Source: Acanthaster planci (Eukaryota > Echinodermata > Asteroidea > Valvatida > Acanthasteridae). From it: a DNA stretch of 47,981 bases. The notes under the pieces are model-generated. The model was not told the origin of the DNA, searched no databases, and saw nothing but the letters and a program-made list of their open reading frames with translations. This document shows, in pieces, positions 12,292-22,700 of the stretch (within the stretch, counting starts at the first letter, position 1; each line of letters opens with the position of its first letter). Location: assembly GCF_001949145.1 (NCBI RefSeq), contig NW_019091371.1, forward strand, positions 1,614,720 to 1,662,700. Reading direction: 5' to 3'. The translations under genes and the position numbers were made by a program.

Positions 12292-12887
12292 CCACTTCTT
12301 GCTGGGTGATTATTCTTGAGCAAGACAAGATAACGGGTCCTTTTCAAGATTTTCCGTTTTCAAACTTCTTCAAAAATTCATTGTTGCATTAAATGGCCAC
12401 GTGAAGGACTCTTTGGGTACTACTCTAAAGCTGACAGTTGATCTTCATTGACCCCTGAATATTTCAGCCAGGCCCGCAGCCTTGGAAAAGAGCCCAGATT
12501 GTGTGGTGTTACGTAAGATTCTTTTTTCCCCGAAATCGGCAGAGTGCACTGCTGACCTCTTTTCAATAGGGGCCAGATCAGCGTGCAGCGGTGCTGTGTG
12601 GGTCAGCAGTGCTGTGTGGGTCATCGCTGCGGTGGTGGAGAGCTTTTGTCCCCAGTGGTAATCCGCTCGTTCTAAATGCCTCAAACCGAGGTATACTGTT
12701 TCAAAACAAGGCTGGATTTTCTCCACTATTGAGAGCAAAAAAAATGTCTGTAATGCCCAGCAGCTCAGTCTTTTGTGCTGAGCACGGTCTTTTGTTATAA
12801 GACCCAGCTCTTTTGTCCCAGTTCCGGGTTCCCAGCTCTGCATATAAAGCCTATGTACTCGAAAACGGGTTGCCCAGCAGGAAGTGG
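12292..12887. mobile_element. non-autonomous piggyBac-like element
   Basis: 596 bp bounded by 15 bp terminal inverted repeats, CCACTTCTTGCTGGG on the left and CCCAGCAGGAAGTGG on the right (14 of 15 match), each directly next to TTAA (12288-12291 and 12888-12891). TTAA duplication is the hallmark of piggyBac transposases. No transposase frame is present, so it would depend on an enzyme encoded elsewhere. A short tandem repeat GTGCTGTGTGGGTCA lies inside near 12590. Confidence 0.82.
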
Positions 12888-12891
12888 TTAA

Positions 12892-15800
12892 GACACCTTT
12901 GACCATTTCAGAAGTGACGTGGGAATTGGAACCCAGCAACAGATATCCAAGGGTAGGGCGACGGAATGACTAACACAGAAAATTTTCAAATTTTGGAAAA
13001 ATTACCTTTTTATTAAAAAATATCAAAACTTACACAAACATGCACAATTTTCCATTCTGTTTTAATAAGACTTATTCCTCAGGCCATAATTTGATTACCT
13101 GAGTGAATATTGCCGATTGAGAACTCACTGGCAATGCAAAATTTAAAATTTCTGATATCGCGATTATAGAGTTACCACAATAATACAGGAACCAAGTACA
13201 CATTTCCTTAAAAATGGTTTGTAAAGTGTAGGCCCTAAAGACATTCTTTTTCAGCAAGACGTGTGACTAACACAATCAGACCAATACAATGATGCACTAA
13301 GTCTGCATATGTCCATTGTCTGTGCAACAATGGACTGAGAAGTTCTTTATAGAAAAGGAATGAGACGCTCCTTCTGATTGAACTTAGGACCTTTGAGTGA
13401 AAAGGGGAAAAATGCACAGAAATTTAAGACATAGGCGTAACAAAGCAATTCTTAATGGCTGTGATTTGGGATATATTTTATCACTGAAGGAACTCATAAC
13501 CATCTGTAGCCATCTACTCTCTGAAGCCCAGCCAGTCTTATACAAACTTAAGACCAGCCAAACACATTTCTTTATTCCCATTGATAATTATATTTTCATA
13601 TAGTTCAGCGAAAGTCTCTGAAATGTTTTTATTAACTTGGTCATTTTGCCATTTTGTGCATTTGTTTCATATCTTTGTTTACAGCCCTCTGTCATATAAC
13701 TTGTTTTTGCCTATGTTACTGTACACAATATAATTTAAATGACACAAACCTAGATGTTGTTTTATTACCCATTTAGGCTGTCCAAGTGGTGGGCCCTCAA
13801 CCAACAGGAATGGGTAACTGCTGTGGGTACTTATGAATAATTGTTAAATGTACAGTGAAAAAATAGAGCATAGTTTGGTTACCATCAAATGAATGTGTGA
13901 TGTATTTTTCATTGTTTTCAACAGGCAATTGTCAAACAAAGTTGGTTCATGGTATGATATTCAACCCTGTAACGAAGCGATGGTTCTGGGGAACTCCTAC
14001 GACTTGTAACTATGCAGTGCATGCAGTCAAGAAAGAGGCAACCACACTAGATGTGTAGGAAATTGAGGAGGTACATGTAGATTGAGCAGTATTAGAAGTA
14101 AACAATGAAAAAAGAACTTGTGTACGCTTTATCTACATGTGATACACATGTAGATGTATGTTGGCTATAACAGTCAACGTGTATGATGCATGAGCCTAAA
14201 CACCCTCCAATATACATGTAAGTCAATATTACCGAAGGTGGAAGAATGAATCAACACTTTTCTCCATTGGTGGTATAGTTTAAAGTATGGCAGTATTTTA
14301 CCTCAGCACCGGTGTAAGTAAAACAATTGCATTTGTTTAATTTGTAGATTTTTTTAATTTTGAAAACTCTTTCCACCAACATGTGATCATCGTTTGACAG
14401 ACACTTTTTGTAAATTGAAACAGCAAATAATGGGACAGGAAAGAGCTCACATGTAGATAATCATAAAAAAGAAATTCATGCAGAAGGGTGCTTTACAAAC
14501 ACAAAGTCAATGCAGGAAATTCAATCATTTATAATTTTTAGCTTTATTTGTAATTAGCTTCATTGAAACCAGTACTCAGTGGACTTATTACTGTGGGAGG
14601 CAGAAATAGATTTTTCTGCTGTTTGAAATCCAACCATCTAGTCTTGGAATACATCACACATACTGTGCACACTGCAAGGTTGGCTGACATTAAGCAAATG
14701 GAATTTTGAAATTTCCAAATTGAAGAAATTGTGCTACTTTTTTGTACATGAATCTAAAGCTATTAGAAAGATATAGCAATTGTTACCGTTCACATTTGAT
14801 ACATGTTTTGTAAGACAATAGGAGCTATTCACAGCACAGTATGTTACCAAAAGTTAACATGGAGAGGCCACTTTTCAAAGCACTCTATTAGAAAATGGTA
14901 GATACATGTATCTGCACACTATTCGGTTTCTTCAACATAGCACTCCCAAGGCATAAGATTTGGGTAGTTTTGATATTTTGTATGGTCCAAATTTAAGGTG
15001 TAGTTTTTGAAAATAATAATGAACATATAATTAACGTTTTGAGATGCCTTTGCCATATTACATGTCGACAGAAAAGATTAATGACAGACTGCTATCAGCA
15101 TTATGCAACATGTCTACTGCAAAGAAAAAAAATGGCCACTTTGAGTAGTACTGTATATGCCTTGATGGCCCTACATATTGCAAAGAGTTCCTGTTCAGGG
15201 AAATTGCACTTAGTAGTCAGATACTTGAAGACTTCAATTCACTATCCCGTGTAGTTCCTCAAGTAGTAGCCAGAAATCTTTGTCTTTTACTGAATGTGAG
15301 ATTTATGAAATATTCTGTCTGAAGGCAGAGATAGCAGCTCCATGTTGTTTTGGAAAAGCTATGAAGAAGCCTTTTTGACATACACAATGCAGCATGGGAT
15401 TGGATGACAAGAAAGCAATGGATTGCATGTGTTTAACCCTAATGAAGAACTGCATTGTCCACTTTATTAAATACTTGATTATTAAATCCCTGAAGTAAAG
15501 ATGCTGTCTTCAGTATTGGCATTTTGGTGAATAAACAGTATGCATGCACATTGGTGAATTTGGATGTTCATGTACACAATAGATTACCCAAGAGTGACAC
15601 CTTTTTTTTATTGAACCAGTAAGTGTAGTGCAAACAAATGGAATACGTGCGTATGTTGATTGACACGCATGTTCTCACACTAATACCTTTTACGTGCATA
15701 GTTATGTGCGTGACATATTCACTTCAATACTCTGCGCACATATGGTTTTATAGTGCAATATCTCCATTATCTCAATCCGGTTTGCAAGTGTGAGCTCCCT

Positions 15801-16560
15801 TCAGTTTAAACCACGCCCACTGCACATAGATTATATGGAACCATGGAACCGGAGGTTAACGCGCAACTTTAATATTCGCCCAATGGGAGCCTGCGATCAG
15901 TGGTGTGTCGGCCTGTATGACGAAGTAACAAACCAGATGTAATAGGGGTTCTATACTGCCCCCTGGCAGATCAGGAATTCCATGAGACATGATCGCGCAC
16001 TCGCAAAACCAGTAATGAGATATCGTGCACGATATGGGGCCGATGGGTAACCCCCCATGTCTAATCCCTATACACACTCTACACTATTGTTACCTAACAC
16101 ATCCCCCCTAGAAGTCTGTAAAGAATTCCTGAATTCCGATCAAACAATGATCACAAAGGCGGGGGGGGTTCTCTCCGCCCCATATCTTGCATCATATGAG
16201 TAATGAACGCACTGGACTGGTTCCCGTCCCGTAAAAGTCTCCAGGCGTCTTACAGACCTCCTCCAAACGTAGGGACCAGTAGCGGGTAATGAATGAATCC
16301 GGCAGAATCCTGCCAAGTGTATGTAAATGAGGAAACGATGCTCACTCAATGCACAAATCAAGCAGGAGCTGACAGTGTATTTTGCCTTTCCTTCTTCGTC
16401 ACCGAGAATAACTTCACCGTAAATGGTTCATTTATCTAAAATTTAACACAATGATCATTGATATAAAATAAATTGCCATAAAACAATTTATTGGTGGTCG
16501 GCCTCAAGCCTGGAGCAAAGACTGGGGCCCAAGGCGCGGTTAAGTCGACGAACTATGGTT
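12892..16560. other. mostly non-coding spacer
   Basis: AT-rich spacer apart from two candidate exons near 13.8-14.05 kb. From about 15840 to 16560 base composition becomes more GC-rich, with runs such as GGCGGGGGGGGTT and AACCCCCCATG. This block could be the edge of Polinton A or an unrelated insertion. I found no copy of Polinton B's terminal repeat here and no domain in any frame. Confidence 0.5.
13777..14058 (+). CDS. candidate last two exons of a host gene
   Basis: A splice acceptor (TTTATTACCCATTTAG) is followed by a 37 nt open segment ending at a GTAACT donor at 13814. A second strong acceptor (TTCATTGTTTTCAACAG) precedes an open segment 13925-14058 that ends in TAG. The first segment ends with one base of a codon and the second supplies the other two, so the reading frame continues across the junction. 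The predicted tail is about 56 residues, starts AVQVVGPQPTGMG and ends TTLDV. I do not recognise the family. It could be chance, because no upstream exon was identified. Confidence 0.25.
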
Positions 16561-16619
16561 TGTATAACAGAAAACTTATAAAATATTACCGATTAACAAA
16601 ATAGATGATGCACTATATC

Positions 16620-16915
16620 TAATCATGGAAGTTAAAAAGTGTATTGGATGTCAACCATTGGTACAGTTTGTGTTCTTTAGATCGCCATAACGCTGGAGAA
16701 ATTGCGAACACAGACTTTATAAATACAACTGCTCCTTTTGCAGACCAATCTTCGAATTGAAAGTGAACCCAAAAGTAAAACTATTGCCAGAAAAATCTTT
16801 CTTGGGAGCATAAAAAATACAAGTCGGCTTGTTTTATCTGTACACCAAGCCGATGTGAGCACGGTCAACATAAACACACATGTAACGAGTGTGAGAAACA
16901 AGTTGTAATGTAGCT
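16620..16915 (+). pseudogene. Polinton A CEH-type cysteine-rich small protein
   Basis: Starting at ATG 16625, the frame reads KKCIGC, then NCEHRLYKYNCSFC. A second unit, RCEHGQHKHTCNEC, is in another frame near 16850. Both follow the pattern Cys-Glu-His-x6-Cys-x2-Cys, suggesting a small zinc-binding protein with repeated knuckles. A stop near 16680 and a frameshift interrupt it. It lies immediately upstream of PolB in the same direction. The function is unknown; metal binding is inferred only from the Cys/His spacing. Confidence 0.5.
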
Positions 16916-17016
16916 TAATAAATACAACCTAACGTTAAAATAGAACCTTACGTTTAAAAAGTAATGTAAATAATAAAGAGAACCTAAGGTTATACAAGGT
17001 CAGTATCTCAGGAAAG

Positions 17017-17676
17017 ACTTTATCCTTGCGATCAAAGCCTGCACGCCTCTGGAAACTTTTGTAGAAGCAGACTTCAGAAATATCAGACATTTACGTTGAA
17101 AACTGGGAACTGTGTCCTCTACTCTTTGACAGACACCGAGCTTTGTAGTTTTCATGAAAGAGATATAGAAGCAAAAGTCACATCTAAGTTGAGAGAGTTG
17201 GGTAACATCAAACTACAAATGGCCATTAAAGTCCAGTTTATCAAAGAAAGACCGGACCAAGAAGACACTGTTACAGGCATGTTTGTAGTAGAATTACCGT
17301 CGTGTTAAATACTTTACACGCGAAATAGGTGTTAAAAAAAGCAACAAGAAGAACTTTTGCAAAAAATCAACGAGTTTAAATAGAGAGGATCGGGCTGGGT
17401 CCTCGATCTTATTGTTGCGTTTTGCATTAACGTGTCTCTATTTCGACCTTTAAGAGAACGTTTTTATGTGCCTCTTCCCAAGTTTTTACATTGTAAAAAT
17501 CCATCGTAAACGTAAAAAACAAAGATCAACAATGTATCCTCTGGTCTTTGAGACCGGCTCTAGGTCTCTACAAATACAAAGTCAAACAACAAATCCAAAA
17601 CAACCCAACCTAAAAACTCCACAAAGAAAATAGTTTCACGTATACAGAGTCTGACAGGCTAAATTTTAAAAATGAT
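17017..17676 (+). pseudogene. Polinton A PolB, 5' part
   Basis: Matches the N-terminal part of PolB in Polinton B in successive frames. VEADFRNIRH corresponds to AEVDIRNVRR, KLRELGNIKLQMAIKVQF to ELKDIGSYKLQTALKVQF, and SGWVLDLIVAFCINV to SGWIFDKVDAFYINV. It then reaches VNVKNKDQQCILWSLRPAL (near 17512) and TYTESDRLNF near 17640, where DIRS-2 begins. This N-terminal region precedes the exonuclease domain. Frameshifts occur near 17100, 17310 and 17480. The polymerase would replicate the element by protein priming. Confidence 0.75.
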
Positions 17677-17755
17677 GAGTCTACTGCGCTCTACCTAAAC
17701 GGGCACTACATATGCAAATTTTCCATGCACGCTAGGCCATTTGCTGAATAAGACT
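17677..17755 (+). repeat. DIRS-2 left terminal repeat
   Basis: Terminal segment complementary to 22552-22590, followed by CACTACATATGCAAATTTTCC, which resembles in the same orientation the sequence after the complementary region at 22648-22690. This places the element's left end at about 17677 inside the PolB reading frame. Confidence 0.75.
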
Positions 17756-17997
17756 TTATCATCCTAGATGCCTTACGACCTCCCAGTATGCACTGCGGTC
17801 TCGCTGTCATGATCGTCCTTCTTTTCTCAGCGCCATATTAGACATCTCCGTTTTCGCTACACAGTTCTGTGTTGACTTATCATCCAGTCATCGTTTTTGA
17901 ATAAACCTTTACCTTGTGTGATTTCATTTGTGTTGGTAAGAGTGATTTTTGCCCTTTTTCTCTTTTTGTTTGTGTGTGCATTCTTCAGGTAGTTACC

Positions 17998-19307
17998 ATG
18001 AGTGCTATGAGGAACGGTCAACCCTACACTCCCCATAGGCCAGGCCGCTTGTGTGGTGCGTTCGTTCGATCAAGCGGCCCGGATAATCCACACAACAATT
18101 GCTGCATGAGAGAGCGTGCATTTTCCTTATTGTAGCAGCAATTGTGGGTTGTGGCCTAACCACTTGAGAGAGCGCTTTCGAATGGCTGTGAGCCATGGAT
18201 AACAGCTTTCCAGTCCATCAATGAATCTCTGTCCTTAGTTCGCTGCCTGAGCGACAGACCCACGCCAGTTTCCACCGCTCCGGACCCGGACCTTTCTCCC
18301 CCGGCTCCCGCAGCCTCAACCTGCTCCGCAGTTAGGGACGACTACTCAGAGCATGGTACTCACCAAAGCCTGGGCCAAGGTGGCGTCCCCTTTCCGGAAG
18401 CTTCAGTCACATGCTGGAGCACCCATGGATCTGACCCTGGCATGGCTGCACCTCACTCTGAGCAGCAGACACCATTGTCAGGAGAAGACGACGCCAACAC
18501 AACGCCGACTCGACGGGCGACCTCAACCCCTCTGAAGGCCGGCTCCATCTCCTGCAGCGTGATATGATCCAAGTCCTCAGCCTTCCGGCTCCTGCTCCCC
18601 CCCCCGAGAGGAGCACCGGCCCTGCCTCCTTCAAACGCCATGCGACCAGACTAGAGTCTTTGGGTCCAACTTTCCCAGAGATTCCGCTTGACCGCTCTCG
18701 CATCGAGATCTTCGATTCAGTCAGCAAGGCCTCACACTGGTGCCCTTATCCTCCTAGGGCCCTGGCTTATTACCACTTCCCAAGGGAGGACTACGATAAC
18801 TTCTTATCGGTGCCAGAAATTCCAGATGCAGCCCGAGATAAAATCATCGCCGACTCGAGCAAGGCCCCTTGGAAGTCGATCTTCCGCGATAGCGACAAGT
18901 CCTGCCTCGAGTCAGCCCTGGTTAAACTGGACAAGGTTTCTCACCTTGGCCCTTGCTGTTCAGCCTTCCTCCTCCTCTCGGAATACATCGCATATGCATG
19001 CGAGGAGAACTCACCAGTGTCCCCAGACTTCGCGGTTGTGGCGCTCTGGGGCCTAGATGAGGGCTTGGCCCTCACCTTCGAGCAATTCACTCAGATCTCC
19101 TGCCTGGCTTCCTCCACCCGCAAAGCCAAAGCCTTGGAGGCGATGCATATCCCTCATGAAGGTGTGAAGTCTAGACTTCAAGATCTCCCACTTCCTGGCA
19201 AGGATCTCTTCGCCGGCAAGTTTGTGGAATCTCTTGAGGCCGAAGCCAAATGCATCGACACCACAAAGAAACTCTCCTTCTGGGAGCCAATGACTCCAAC
19301 TTTGTAG
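17998..19307 (+). pseudogene. DIRS-2 gag-like protein
   Basis: ATG at 17998 follows a pyrimidine-rich leader. The longest frame, 18564-19307 (247 aa), contains SFKRHATRLE, FPREDYDNFLSVP, a hydrophobic AFLLLSEYIAYA segment and LPGKDLFAGKF near its end. The 5' third is broken by a foldback sequence at about 18072-18165 and a frameshift near 18500. DIRS-1 shares both ends of this protein but lacks the middle. Gag would bind the element's RNA. It is much better preserved here than in DIRS-1. Confidence 0.7.
18072..18165. repeat. imperfect palindrome inside DIRS-2 gag
   Basis: Left arm AAGCGGCCC...CACAACAATTGCTGC and right arm GCAGCAATTGTGGG...CCACTT are imperfect reverse complements. The innermost 11 bp pair perfectly around a roughly 29 bp loop. 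It introduces stops into the gag frame and could be a small foldback insertion or a structured RNA signal. Confidence 0.5.
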
Positions 19308-19559
19308 CAAACTCAGCTGTGTCACCCTCAGCATCACAAGCCGCGTCTTCCTAGGACACATTCTTTTCGCCCTCCGCTCCCACAACTGACCCAGCGTCAT
19401 GCCTCAGTCCGTGCCTCGACCAAACCCACCTGGCCACGGTCGACTTGAGGATCTTCGTTGCGTGCCCTCGTTACTTCGGGGGTCATAGCCGATGACTGCG
19501 CCACTTCACATTCCGCGACCGCCAATCTCGAACCCGTCGGTGGCCGTCTACAGAAATTC

Positions 19560-20935
19560 ACAGGGTTTTGGTAGGAGATCACCTCGGACGAATGGGTTCT
19601 GGCAACCATCACCCACGGCTACTCCCTCGAGTTTACGAGTGCCCCTCTGTCCGAGGCCATGTTACGTCCGACCCGGGCTGGGCAACAAAGACAAACGCCT
19701 AGCTCTGGAGGCCAAACTTCACTCCCTGCTTCAGAAAAATGCCGTCAGTCACGTCCATTCCGACGGCATGACAGACGGTTTCCTGTCTACCTTCTTTCTT
19801 GCCCTTAAGAAGGAGACAAACAAGTGGCGACCAATAATCAATCTCAAGCCCCTCTCAACAAGTACATCCGGCCACGGAAATTCAGGATGGAAACCATACT
19901 GTAACAAGCTCCATCCAACACCGTCCTGGGCGTCGATGTGCGACCTCCGGGACGCATATCTTCACATTCCCATCCACAAGACAGACCGGAAGTTTTTCCC
20001 CTTAGTACAAGAGTCAAGTCTATGAATTCCAGGCCCTACCGTTTGGTCTTTCAACATCTCCCAGGGTTTTCACTCGAGTCACGAAGACCGTTGCCACCCA
20101 TCTACGCCAGCTGGACATGCTCATATTCCAGTACCTGGACGATTGGCTAATCGTGGGTTGCACCGTAGAAGAGGCAATAGCATCAACTCGTCTAACCTAC
20201 AACCGTTTTTCTCACCTGGGCTTCATCATCCATTGAGAGAAGTCAAAACTGTCTCCATCGCAGTTCTCGATTGACCTCGCAGCAGAACTCGATCTCCGTA
20301 GAGTTATCATTGCCCCGAAGGCGGATCGCATTGCCAATCTCCGGCAATGCGTATCCCTTTTTCACTCAGCTCAGTCCCCCCTTCAGCTTCACCTGCTTTC
20401 CTGCTATCAGCCCAAACGGGATCCTATCAGTCATGTGGTTCCCGTATCGGATGACGTTCGACGTCATCTGCTTTGGTGGCTAGAGGGAAGTCACTTAACT
20501 GCCGGTCTGCCATTCCTGTGACCAAAACCGGCCGTGATAATAACAACCAGTGCGTCATCTCATAGCTGGGGGCCTCCGTCCCTCCTCACCAGATCTCGGG
20601 AACTTGGCCACCTGCCTTCCAGGCGAATCACATCAACGTTTTGGAGCTGCAAGCGATATTCCATGCTCTACAATGCTTCCTACCATACGTCAGGGGAAAG
20701 AATGTCCTGGTTCATTCAGACAATTCTACAGCCGTGGCTTACATCAACCACCAGGGCGGCACTTGATCCCACAAGTTGTGCGTCCTCACTTGGGAGATCC
20801 TGCAGTGGGCAAGGGAACGTGCAATCAATCTGCAGGCCTTCCACATCACTGGCCCCGACAACACGTTGGCAGATGCTCTCTCCCGCGGCAAGATACTCCC
20901 GACAGAATGGACTCTTCATCCAGGGGTCGTCAAAG
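19560..20935 (+). pseudogene. DIRS-2 reverse transcriptase and RNase H
   Basis: Fingers motif WRPIINLKPLS near 19825, then DLRDAYLHIPIH near 19940. The catalytic YLDDWL box lies in a shifted frame near 20130 and is followed by the thumb. RNase H is recognised by ALQCFLPYVRGKNVLVHSDN-like sequence around 20660-20720 in alternating frames and by HITGPDNTLADALSRGK near 20843. It corresponds one-to-one with DIRS-1. Frameshifts near 19870, 20020, 20240 and 20470 inactivate it. Confidence 0.82.
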
Positions 20936-21305
20936 CCCTTTTCGTGACGCTGGAGAGGCCTCACATGGATCTTTTCGCCTCCCTCTCCAACGCCCAACTT
21001 CTAACCTTCTGTACGAGATCTCCGCACCCCCAAGCCTGGGCCACCGACTCCTTGAAGATCAACTGGTCGGGCATCCTGAGATATGCCTTTCCACTCATCT
21101 CCCTGATCCTGACATTGCTCTCCAAGGTCAAATGCGAACATTGTCGAATACTCCTAATCGCACCATTCTGGCCTCGCCAACCATGGTTCTCTAGACTGAC
21201 GAGGCACCTGGTCTGTTGTCCTCTAGTCCTTCCTGACAGACCAGACATCTTTCACCAGCTCAACTTCGGCATCCTTCATCCAGCTCCAAGGGATCTGCAC
21301 TTAAC
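20936..21305 (+). pseudogene. DIRS-2 methyltransferase-like region
   Basis: This region is open in the frame running 20776-21477. It shows HMDLFASLSNAQLLTF near 20965, then AFPLISLILTLLSKVK and LLIAPFWPRQPWFS near 21150, matching the block in DIRS-1. It is fused in frame to the end of RNase H, as in other DIRS pol proteins. It may be a phage-type adenine methyltransferase domain; I rely on position and conservation rather than a clear catalytic motif. Confidence 0.5.
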
Positions 21306-22435
21306 TTGTTGGACATTGCCCAACGATCCTTCCGCTCGGCGGGACTTTCTTGCCACGCAGCGGCCATGGCCGCACGGGGAAAACGTCTATCCACCCGTAA
21401 AATTTACGACAGCAGAATACAGCATTTTATTAAGTGGTGTGAAGAACAGACTCTGGCTCCAACCGATGCTCCTCTGAATGCCGTCGCTGATTTCCTGTTA
21501 CACTTATTAGAGTCTGGACTCCAAGTTTCTACGATTCGTAATTATAGGTCAGCCCTGGCTGCCATCCACACTGGTTTTGAGGATGGCTCTGACATCTCCA
21601 ACAACCTGATACTGCTCCACCTGCTCTGTGGAATGTTCATAGAACGTCCCCCTACGAAGAAGTTAGTTGCATCTTGGGACTTAAATAGGGTTCTCCGGAT
21701 GCTGGCCGGTTCTCCCTTTGAACCCTTGAGTAACGCGTCCCTCCTACACACTAGTACTAAGCTGGTCTTTTTTCCTTGCGGCAGTCGCATCTAGAAGGGG
21801 CTGCGAATTACAAGCGCTCTCAGTAGCCAACAGTCACCTGTGCTGGGAGCCCCACGGGGTCCGCCTCATCCCCGCTGTTGGTTTTCTAACCAAGAACCAA
21901 CCTCCGTCCTTGGAGCCCCCAGATAACTTCGTGCATACGACTTCATTGCATTCTGGGGATAATGCTGATAAACTCTGGTATCCGGTTTGTACCTTGAAAT
22001 GGTACTTGGCCAAGACTGAGGGTCTCAGAGGATCGACGACTCAACTGTTTATCACCTCCACGAGCCCGTATCGGCTAGCAGCAAGAGACATGATAGCCCA
22101 TTGGATGGTTGCAGCCATCAAGTTTGCTTAACCCAGATTGGCCTTCATAACCTGATGAGCAAGGTAATCACTACATCAGGGTTCATGATGTTAGAGCAGT
22201 TTCTACTTCATGGTCTGTCTTTTGGGATGTTCCTATTGCAGACGTATATAAAGCTGCATACTGGAAGTCTCCCTCTACCTTCACATCCTGCTACCTGAGG
22301 GACGTCCTGCGTAATGACTCTGAACATGGCGGGACGGTTGTACTCCCTGTAACACGAGCTCTGGCAACAAGGGCGGACAACGGAGCTCATGAGGAATCCC
22401 ACCAGGTTGAGTCCGGTTATGTTTTTACTTATCAT
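21306..22435 (+). pseudogene. DIRS-2 tyrosine recombinase with catalytic residues kept
   Basis: The N-terminal core-binding region (IYDSRIQHFIKWCEEQ, STIRNYRSALAAIH, IERPPTKK) is open to 21794. After a frameshift the first active-site arginine segment ASRRGCELQALSV appears near 21787, and TLKWYLAKT follows near 21995. The C-terminal box RVHDVRAVSTSW lies near 22180 and the tyrosine segment FTSCYLRDV near 22285. His, both arginines and the Tyr are visible, but in three frames. The enzyme would insert the circular DNA form. The frameshifts imply this copy is inactive even though the active site is present. Confidence 0.8.
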
Positions 22436-22551
22436 GAGAACCTTTCACTGATATTACATTTTTCTGCCAGTTGGTTACATAGGCTATTATCTTTTTGGCT
22501 GTTGCATGCTCAGTAGCCAACCCACCACCAGTAACGTTGCCACTCTACATA

Positions 22552-22690
22552 ATGTAGTGACTGCTTGGGTAGGTAGAGCACAGTAGACTCCTCCCCCACA
22601 TTGATTGTGTGGGTCGGGTCTACTGGAGAATATCTACCCAAACAGTCACTACATATGCACATTTCCCATGCGTGCATGGCCATTCGCTGA
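22552..22690 (+). repeat. DIRS-2 internal complementary region
   Basis: The first part ends in CACAGTAGACTC, the complement of the left terminus at 17677. The second part (CTCCCCCACATTGATTGTG onward) should be the complement of a right terminus that is no longer present. The segment 22648-22690 continues in the same orientation as the left terminal repeat. Confidence 0.8.
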
Positions 22691-22700
22691 ATTCGCTGAA

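Larger units (their letters stand above)
17677..22700 (+). mobile_element. DIRS-2, nested in Polinton A PolB, right end missing
   Basis: A second DIRS element of the same group as DIRS-1 but clearly diverged. The left terminus GAGTCTACTGCGCTCTACC at 17677 is complemented by the internal complementary region at 22552-22590. Coding order is gag, RT, RNase H, methyltransferase-like, tyrosine recombinase. After the complementary region the sequence continues about 50 bp and then becomes PolB of Polinton A; no right inverted repeat exists. A deletion therefore removed the right terminus together with adjacent PolB codons. Confidence 0.85.

Noticed and set aside
16140-16361. 73-codon minus-strand frame
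   Set aside because: No domain, no homologous block elsewhere in the window, in a compositionally odd region.
16921-17660. Part of DIRS-2
   Set aside because: Its codons match Polinton B PolB (DIRNVRR, KLQTALKVQF, DKDQQCI blocks), so it belongs to Polinton A.
22552-22690. A right terminal repeat of DIRS-2
   Set aside because: The segment is in the internal-complementary-region arrangement and lies in the same orientation as the left end; no true right repeat follows.
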